A stretch of 64,000 nucleotides of DNA, taken from contig CM057228.1 in NCBI GenBank assembly GCA_029891385.1, positions 136,427,475 through 136,491,474 of the forward strand, given 5' to 3'. Shown here piece by piece: positions 56,640 to 64,000 of the stretch. This stretch comes from Erythroxylum novogranatense. Lineage: Eukaryota > Streptophyta > Magnoliopsida > Malpighiales > Erythroxylaceae. Position 1 is the first letter of the stretch; every line of letters starts with the position of its first letter. The translations under genes were made by a program, and so were the position numbers. A model generated the notes under the pieces. The model saw only the letters and a list, made by a program, of their open reading frames with translations, ran no database searches and had not been told where the DNA came from.

Positions 56640-58780
56640 TGAATGAGTTTGCTTGAAAGATTGGCCCCACCGGAGGAATTTGAGCTTGGTGCCATCATTG
56701 TCAACAAAAGCAATTTGCTTCTGCTTGGCACTAGCTGATTATTCCTTGAATTTCCACTGATTCAATGAATTCAATCCCAAAACCATAAAGGAATATGGAT
56801 CAAAAAACTTCTTGACAGAGAATCAATTACTGCTTGATAGAGGACGCAAGTACAATCCTGTAGCAGAGTGGTCATCCTCAAGGGAAATTATCTCATATTT
56901 TAACTTGTCATCTTAGGAATGACCATGTATTCAACTAGCATCAAATGAATGATAACGTTAAACTAACAGCGTTATACCTGAGTTTTTTAAGTCTATGAAA
57001 CCCTATGCATAACATTAATTGTAAGTTGTAATTTAGAAACTTGAAGCCTACTTTTCAACAGCTTATGCTAATGACAAGTGATGAAGGCAATACTACGATG
57101 CATAAAGTGAGTAAAAAAGCTTGTTGCAAAAATCGGTGACAACCTGATTCTTCTCCAGTTGTTAAAGTATAGCCACTTGTGAGGAAAACTTTCCACACTT
57201 TCTTCAAAATCCTTTGACGAGGATCCACCAAAAAGTATCTATCACAGAAAGAACAGAACAAAGAACTTAGCTGCCCCTGGAAATCATAATATTCATAAAA
57301 AAGACGAATTGCGGCACATACATATACACAAGAGGAACATGAGAAAGCAACTCCAGGACTCTATAAGAGAGGAAATTCTTGCTTGTTTGGTTTTTCAGTT
57401 ATTAGCTCCTTTGAACACGCACATTATTCATGCTTCACTCAGTAAAGCGATTTTAAGCATGGTGTAGCGAATACACTTTTCTATCCTAAGAATGTGATAC
57501 AGAAATACAGGGAACAATAAGTTATCACCACTGGCGATGGAGGTCAATGGTTTTGGAGCTCCAAAAGTCCCACAAAGTAAGCATATATATGTTTGTAACT
57601 TGAGAAAGGGACATGATCATACCCAATATCTCAGCATTTAAACTTTAGGTATTCCTGTAACAAGATTCTAATAACAACTAACCAGATGCCATTCCACCCA
57701 TAGCTTTTATAACATCTTTCAACAGAAGACTAAAAGATAGGAATTTCTTCTCATATACAGAGTCAATTGTTACTGTGATGATGTTGAGTAGTTTACTTCT
57801 CCCGTGCTTCGTCTTGACCTTTTGTTTGTTTCTACAGATTTAATTTGCTCAGTTCGCGCATTCAGAGAAAACTGATAGAACTTACATATTTACTTGTCAA
57901 GGGAAGCAATTGGGAGCGTAAGAACGCACTAGATAGGGCTTGTATCAACAAACGCACTAGATAGGGCTTGTATCAACAAAGTTTAAGATAATAGACAATC
58001 TAACAAAAACACAATAATGAGAAGCAACGGTGTGGAATCTAACATAAGTTGCCTAAGTCTTTTGAGTCATAAAAGGGAATTCAGGAATCAAAATTTCTCC
58101 AATTATTTCAAAAGTAGGGAAGAGTAGTAATGGAGACCAATTCTCATTTTATTTTCTAAGTTTCCTCGTGCAACAAAACAAAGCAAAAGTCAAGGAAGAT
58201 CTATATACAATTGTGAACACATCGGACTAACTCCTATTTCTCTAACATCGGAAAGGAGTTCAAATTCCCAGACTAAAAGCGCATGTTTCCTCGTCTTTTC
58301 CTCCATTTCCTGTATTTTCTCGGAAACCAAACAAAACAGAAGCAACCCAAAGACTTGAATGAATATACAGAAACTAACTCCTCTAATTCAGGATTGTCAA
58401 GTCACAGACAATCCTCGACTAACAGCAGATATTCCTTGCCGTTTCCTCCATTTCCAATGCTTTCTTGGCATCCAAACAGACCTATTGAAATCAAGGAATC
58501 GAAGTCTACACTACCTAAGAGAGTTCGGAGAGCAGAATAGCCGCAGTGATTCCACTAGAATAAGGAACGAAAGTGTCGATGAACCGACACAAGATCCAAC
58601 ACCATCGAGGCCAGTTAACATCATGTCCAAATCCTTTCGGATCACAATATCTCCTCCTCCCTCTTCTTTGTTCTCCTCCGTCGACATCACCGACCGAGCG
58701 TAATCGAGGAACGCAAGAACCGGATTACCTTTATTGCTCGAGCTACCGGTGTCAATGGAGTTGGCGATTGAGTGACGCAT
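56640..58780 (-). pseudogene. Gene remnant, family uncertain
   Basis: On the minus strand 58780-58511 gives an 89-codon frame from an ATG (KGNPVLAFLDYARSVMSTEE). 57240 to about 57148 is exon-like between a TGATAG acceptor and a TCAG/GT donor (YFLVDPRQRILKKVWKVFL, ending GEESG). Two short coding-like patches follow at about 56880-56840 and 56750-56690 (KQIAFVDNDGTKLKFLRWG). From memory these recall an uncharacterised plant OB-fold nucleic-acid-binding protein, with low certainty. The last two patches may be out of the expected order and stops lie between pieces, so I read it as a decayed gene. Confidence 0.35.
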
Positions 58781-58869
58781 CTACTGAGTCTCCAACTTCC
58801 GATGGAAACTTCTGGAGCGTGAAATTTGCTCTGTTGTATTCCAGAGTGAGAATATAACTTTTTGGCGGG

Positions 58870-59388
58870 TGATTTAAATTTTCAAATGGTACTTAACTGT
58901 TTATACTCATCACCAAAAAATCAATTAGTATTTATATATACAAATTTCGAAATTATAAAAGTTAGAAATTTAATATTAAATTGATCAATTTTTTTATTTT
59001 ATTAAATTTTTAATACGAGTAAATAAAGGTTTTAAACCTTAAATCAAATATTAATAAATTTAACTTTCTTCGTTCATTTTTAATTCAAACGGGCATTTGA
59101 TCACATTATTAATTAATTTGAGATTAATAAATTCATTTATTATATAATTTTTATTCATTTTCTATGATCAATATTTTAAAAAAATCACTTTGTTATAATT
59201 TAACCTAGATTATATAGTATTTCATCATATTTAATGTTATAATGTAAAAGAAAACAAATTACGCCATTCTAAAAGAAAGGTCAAAGCTCCGTTAAATCAT
59301 ACAAAGGCATTTTGCTTTGTTTAAACCTCATCGTCCTCTTGGATTCACTTTTGCAAAAGATGCTGTAGTATTTGAATCATCAGTTTCC
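58870..59388. other. AT-rich spacer
   Basis: No gene. It separates the gene remnant from the kinase pseudogene. Confidence 0.5.
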
Positions 59389-59900
59389 TCACTCTATACC
59401 ACTTAGCTCTTCAATGTTAATCATTTCTCTATGCACATAGTAATAATCATTTGCCTTATTATGAGCTATGAGCTTGGCTTCTTCAGGATTTTCCTGTAGT
59501 TGTAGAGAAAACTCAAGATTCCACAGCACGTCGCCCATTGAAGGACGATCACCCCCGTGATCTTCCAAGCTCTTCTTTGCTGTCTCAGCAAATTTCTTCA
59601 AGCATTGAGGATTTATCTTCCCCTTAAGACTTGGATCGATTATGTCTTCAAGAGTTCCATTCTTTTGGCAACGTAGAGCCCAGTCAGCTAGATCCACTTG
59701 CTCTTTAGGCAAGCTTGAATCAAACACAGGCCTTGCACATAGTAATTCAAACAAATCTACCCCAAAAAGAGTATAATACATCAGACTTCTCTGTCAATTG
59801 TTATCTCCTGATTCCTGAAGTACTCAGGATCCAAGTATCCAAAGCTACCCTTTACTATTGTACTGGCATAAGATTGATTAGGTTCTGACTGGACTTCGAC
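59389..59900 (-). pseudogene. Truncated receptor-like kinase (CrRLK1L-like) fragment
   Basis: On the minus strand the fragment begins in the activation segment (VKGSFGYLDPEYFRNQE near 59850-59800), loses frame twice around 59770-59800, and is open from 59781 to 59389. The open part carries [52 protein letters not shown] and [20 protein letters not shown], the C-lobe pattern of malectin-like (FERONIA/THESEUS-type) kinases. The kinase N-lobe, membrane segment and ectodomain are missing, and a T-rich run on the plus strand (59918-59932) marks the break. Confidence 0.85.
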
Positions 59901-59934
59901 ATTCGGAAATTGGAAAAAAAAAAAGCTTATTTTA

Positions 59935-61735
59935 ACAAAAGCTTTACTAATAAAAGTTCATCCAAATATACACGTAACATCTACTTTTTGCAAATATATT
60001 AATAATTATTCTTGCTATTGTTAAGTTGAAAAAGTTTTAAGAATTCGGCTTTTATAAAAATTTGAAAAGGATTCTTAAATTTGTTGATAATAAATTAATC
60101 TTTATTGTTAACATCTTTCAAAAATAGTCTTTATTTGAGTTAAATTTTATTTATATTACATAAAAATTTAGGGATATATCGTTAAACTTTAATATGATTA
60201 AAACTACATAATTAAATTTTAATACATTGAATACTGATTTATGTTAACAACAAAAGTTTAGTAATTTATTTGCAAAAATTGAAAATCCTAGAAATTATTT
60301 CTAAATTGCAAAATAAAGGGCGACATGCAATAATAGAATTTCTATATCATCTAATTTTGATGGAACCTAATATTAATAGCTATTAGTACCAATAACGACA
60401 TCTATCCAATCTCATTGTATAATGTTTACATGATTCCAACGGATTCACACCACTTAAAGAGTGTTGAAAATTTGACTCGAATTTTCCATTTCAAAAATTA
60501 AATTATATTTAAAATATTTCAATTGAAACTTTTGACTAATTAAAGTTGCGATTTATGTATATGAATTTTAAAATCTTTACTTTGTTTATATACTTTGAAA
60601 TTTAACTTTATCTGATTATTTAAACTTTAATATTAGTTTGTCACTTTTAGAAAACATGTTGTCAAATTATTTAAAGGGATAATCAATATTAAGAGCTGAA
60701 TATTTTGAAAATTTTTCAATTTAATGTTTAATTTTTTAATTTTCAATTGAATGATTTTTCCTTTAAAATTTTAATAATCCAACTTAAATCATTAATTTTG
60801 TTGATGTGATTATTAAAATTACATCCGCATGTCATGTTGCATGTTTAAAATAACTATTTAAATTGAATTGTTAAAAATTTAAAAGGTTGGTCACTCAATT
60901 GAAAATATAAAAATTTAGACTATGAATTGAATATATTTAAAATTCTGCACTTTTAAATATATTATCTCTTAATTGAATAATATATTGTCTGTTTTGGTTT
61001 ACACGTATGATTTAGGATTATATTCCTTGATCTGCTGTGTTTACGAGTGAGTAGTCATCCTTAGACTTCAATTCTAAAAATTATGGAGTTTGCCTACCAA
61101 AATTTATAAGGTAAATATGTGTATATCATAATTACCATACCAAATCCAACTACTACTCGAATACGACTCGAGCTAATTCAATTATTGATATATTAATTTT
61201 ATATCAAACTAAACAAAAAATGTTAAATCTAATCATATCATTGGAGTTTGAAATTTGTTGAAGTTAATGTGAAAAATTTTGGATGATCATAAAAATTAGG
61301 TTATTGAGCATTTTCACATTGAAGTCCCAAACCCACTTTGCTGGAATTTCTGTCAAACTTTTGACTTATGTTTTTCCCGAGCTAACCTGACATTTGAAGC
61401 AAAGATTATGTTTTGTATATTTTAATAATCTTCTGGCAGGAACTTACCAACAAAATAATCATCTGCCAGGAGTAGGACCATCCTGTGTACCAAACTGATA
61501 AGAGATTTTTTTCTTTCTTCAAACCTAAGATTAAAGCAAGGGATGTCGAACTTGAAAGGAATTAGATATTTCAAAAGGAGTTCAAACTTGAAAGGAATTA
61601 GATATTTCGAAGGTCACCTTGTCATATGCACATGATTTTTATTTCAAATGCAAAATAAAAAGTGTCAAGTTAATTCATGTTACTTAGATAAATGAATCGT
61701 TTTAATTCTTAAGTACAAAAGAGAAGTATATTTCA
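59935..61735. other. AT-rich intergenic stretch
   Basis: No supported gene. A 25-bp word around AACTTGAAAGGAATTAGATATTTC occurs twice, at about 61549 and 61585, a short direct duplication. Confidence 0.5.
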
Positions 61736-61736
61736 T

Positions 61737-61890
61737 ATATGTAGTAGAATTGGTAAAGTGAAAAGCATGAGATTAAAAGATTTTATGTTTGAATCTTTCT
61801 TCGCAATAACATAGATCGAGCCTATCGTAAAGGACTTGTCTAGTACGAAATATTTAGTTAGCGTGATTTGTAAACTATTGCATCAATTCA
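61737..61890 (+). mobile_element. Possible second SINE family member
   Basis: TAGTAGAATTGGTAAAGTG resembles a box A and TTTATGTTTGAATC a box B about 50 bp later, followed by TTTAGTTAGCGTGATTTG, which recalls the Au-SINE 3' part. No target duplication was identified. Confidence 0.4.
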
Positions 61891-62649
61891 AAAATTTACC
61901 CATCACGTATCACTACGGTTCTCCAATTACAAAAAAAAACTATTATAAATTGAATCAACCTTCCTTGCAGATATTTGTTTGGTTAACCTCCACTCACAAA
62001 ATAACATAAAAAGGAATTTTAAGATCAGAATTGATTAATTAAACAAAGAGATAATAAATTTGATCGATTTATTAAATTTAAAGAATTAGATTTAAATTGA
62101 TAGATTTTTGAATTAAAACTAAAATTTAAATAATTCAAAATTATATTATTTGAAAAATTAAATAATATAATTTTATATAAATAGCATAATTTAAACTCGA
62201 ATTAGTAGTTGTGACACTTATTAAAAATTTGATAAACAAAATAAATTAGTTGAACTTTAAAGTATGCTAATACATTTCAATTCACTTAAGAGATTTCTTA
62301 GGTGTAATTAATTGGGAGTGAAGAAATATTACATTTATTTAAATTAATTAATTTGAATTTTTAAAATGATTTATTTGATTATAAACGATTTATTAATTAG
62401 ATAAAATATTTAAATTTGTATAATTTATAAATTATTATATATATAGTAATTTATTTAATGCACATTCCAATAATAATAATCACGGACACTATTATTAAAA
62501 AATAAAACAATAAATAAAGAATGTGGCAAATGACCAAATGTTGGATGGGTTGGCATTTGGGAAGTTAGTTGGGGTAGTTGGTAGGTTAAGAATGCAATAA
62601 ACTCCGTTAGACTCGGACTGTAACGACCTTTCCACTTCAAGAAAACACA

Positions 62650-62840
62650 TTGATTACTTAAGTCAAATTACGGGTTTGAACTGCTCTCATGTATGCAGTC
62701 GTTTAAAATTTGATGTCAGAGTTTTATCTTTCATGAACCTATCTACTAAACGGAGATTAATTACGAAAGTTGATGACTTAAAAATGCCTTCCTGTAATTA
62801 AAATCTTCCTAAAACACCTCGTAGGTAACAAAAAAAAATA
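62650..62840 (+). mobile_element. Second copy of the SINE at 27027-27249
   Basis: It shares CATGTATGCAG, a GTTTAAAA/ACTT-type stretch, GTTTTA(C/T)CT, CCTAAAACACCT-like and an A-rich tail with the first copy, with a box-B-like GGGTTTGAACTG at 62671. It is considerably diverged and its 5' head is not clear, so it is older or truncated. Confidence 0.6.
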
Positions 62841-62844
62841 CTAA

Positions 62845-64000
62845 TAATATTAAAAACGAGTTTACCACCGTTGAAAAAATAATATAAAGTGAATAAATCA
62901 CTTATATTATATGCTACAAGAACAACAAATCTAAAAGTATATATTTTTAAGTTCTTTTAATTTATTGTGTAATTTTCGAAAATTTGTAATTTATTAACAT
63001 TTTAAATTTTATTAAAATTATGTCAAAATTATATTTTACAAGCCTATAAAATGTCACGTAAGTGTAAATCTATTAGTCACATTAGTAAAAATAATATTTT
63101 TGACTCAAGTTTCACAAAATTTGAAATAATTAACACCAAAATTAAAATTTTATAAAGTTTAATACTAAATTAAAAAATTAAAATATTCAATAATTTTAGG
63201 CTGATATCTCTATATTATATTCTATAACATGCATTTATTTATTTATTTTATATATTTAAAAATAATAACTATAAATTTTGTATTTTAAAGTAATAATGTA
63301 CTGACTGGGACCACAAGTAGGTCCCCACGAGAGTTATATGTAGACAAAACACTGATATAGAAGGATTGTTCCTATCATATTTATTTGCATTACATTTAAT
63401 ATAATCAATGTCAATTTTATTAAAATTTCAATAAAATAATAGATTATAATTTAAAAAGCCAATTTATAGAAAAGAAACCTGCCTTTATCCTTATAAATGG
63501 CCTAACGCATAATTCGAAACAAATAAATCATACCTAAAACGGGCTTGTTTTTAAATATAAACTACTAAATTATAAATAAAATATATGAAATTATTAGGAG
63601 AATTTAATCATTCATTATTTTGTACTATATCACATGTTAGATTAGAAAACTAATTTTTTGTTGATTTCGATTACCCATTCGGAAATCAACCCAAGCAAAC
63701 AATGAAAACACAAATCCAACACAACAAATACTTATTTGCTTCGTAAATACTGCAAACTTATCAAGATTTGATTTTTGATTAATCACCGAAGAGAGAGAAA
63801 ATACTTTGTAGATATACCAGAAATTAAAACACATATATATATATGGCTTTCAACCCAATCGGAAACCCATTCCATTCGGAAACACAAAGATAAACAAAAA
63901 ATAATAATTACGCATGCAATTCCTTGATTTCAAAAAGCAAGTTCGTGAACTCATTTTATTCGGAAACTCAGAGAGAAACACAAAAAACAATTACGCGTGA
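62845..64000. other. AT-rich intergenic stretch to the right edge
   Basis: No supported gene. A short TA-rich run lies near 63830. Two related phrases (ATTCGGAAA) recur between 63677 and 63970, hinting at a small diverged repeat. Confidence 0.4.

Noticed and set aside
1..64000. CRISPR array, bacterial operon or organelle insert
   Set aside because: No regularly spaced repeats, no ribosome-site-linked gene runs and no organelle genes were seen; the content is nuclear plant DNA.

Overview
The window reads as nuclear DNA of a dicot plant. It is AT-rich with long gene-poor stretches, carries intron-bearing plant genes (an ALDH22A1-type aldehyde dehydrogenase, a GRAS regulator, a PMEI-domain protein, a DUF247 protein), and is full of plant LTR retrotransposons, a TRIM, SINE-like repeats and Mutator-like small elements. 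Nothing suggests bacteria, an organelle or CRISPR. The species cannot be named from what is visible.

Layout. 1-18.7 kb is a nested retrotransposon stack. A decayed minus-strand Copia remnant (A; 1-4766, running off the left edge) is interrupted by a 2-kb insert of unclear class (1583-3585). A plus-strand Copia element (B; 4767-18689, target duplication GGTAG) sits in its leader side. Inside the integrase of B lies a minus-strand Ty3/gypsy chromovirus of Tekay type (7141-16455, target duplication TCTTT) with 2.76-kb LTRs, no visible integrase core and an extra truncated LTR. A second Tekay-type LTR-like block follows (18801-21002).

24-35 kb is the gene-bearing stretch. It holds, all on the minus strand, a GRAS transcription factor, a secreted proline-rich PMEI-domain protein and a DUF247 membrane protein. 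Between and around them are a SINE (19-bp target duplication), a 285-bp TRIM (AATTT) and a Mutator-type MITE.

35.4-52.2 kb is one gene, ALDH22A1-like, on the plus strand. Thirteen exons can be placed by splice signals and keep one frame. Introns 1 and 7, once about 140 and 80 bp, are inflated by a Copia (C; 35516-42099, TATAA) and an antisense chromovirus (D; 44599-50025, TATTC). Each inserted within 20 bp of a splice donor. Intron 5 carries a 400-bp Mutator-like MITE with a 50-bp hairpin. The last intron and exon look broken, so the protein probably ends about 50 residues early.

52.2-64 kb is mostly AT-rich intergenic DNA. It has a gene remnant (56.6-58.8 kb), a truncated receptor-kinase pseudogene (59.4 kb) and two SINE-like repeats. 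All motif, splice, LTR and target-site calls were made by eye; no alignment, database search or RNA data were available.
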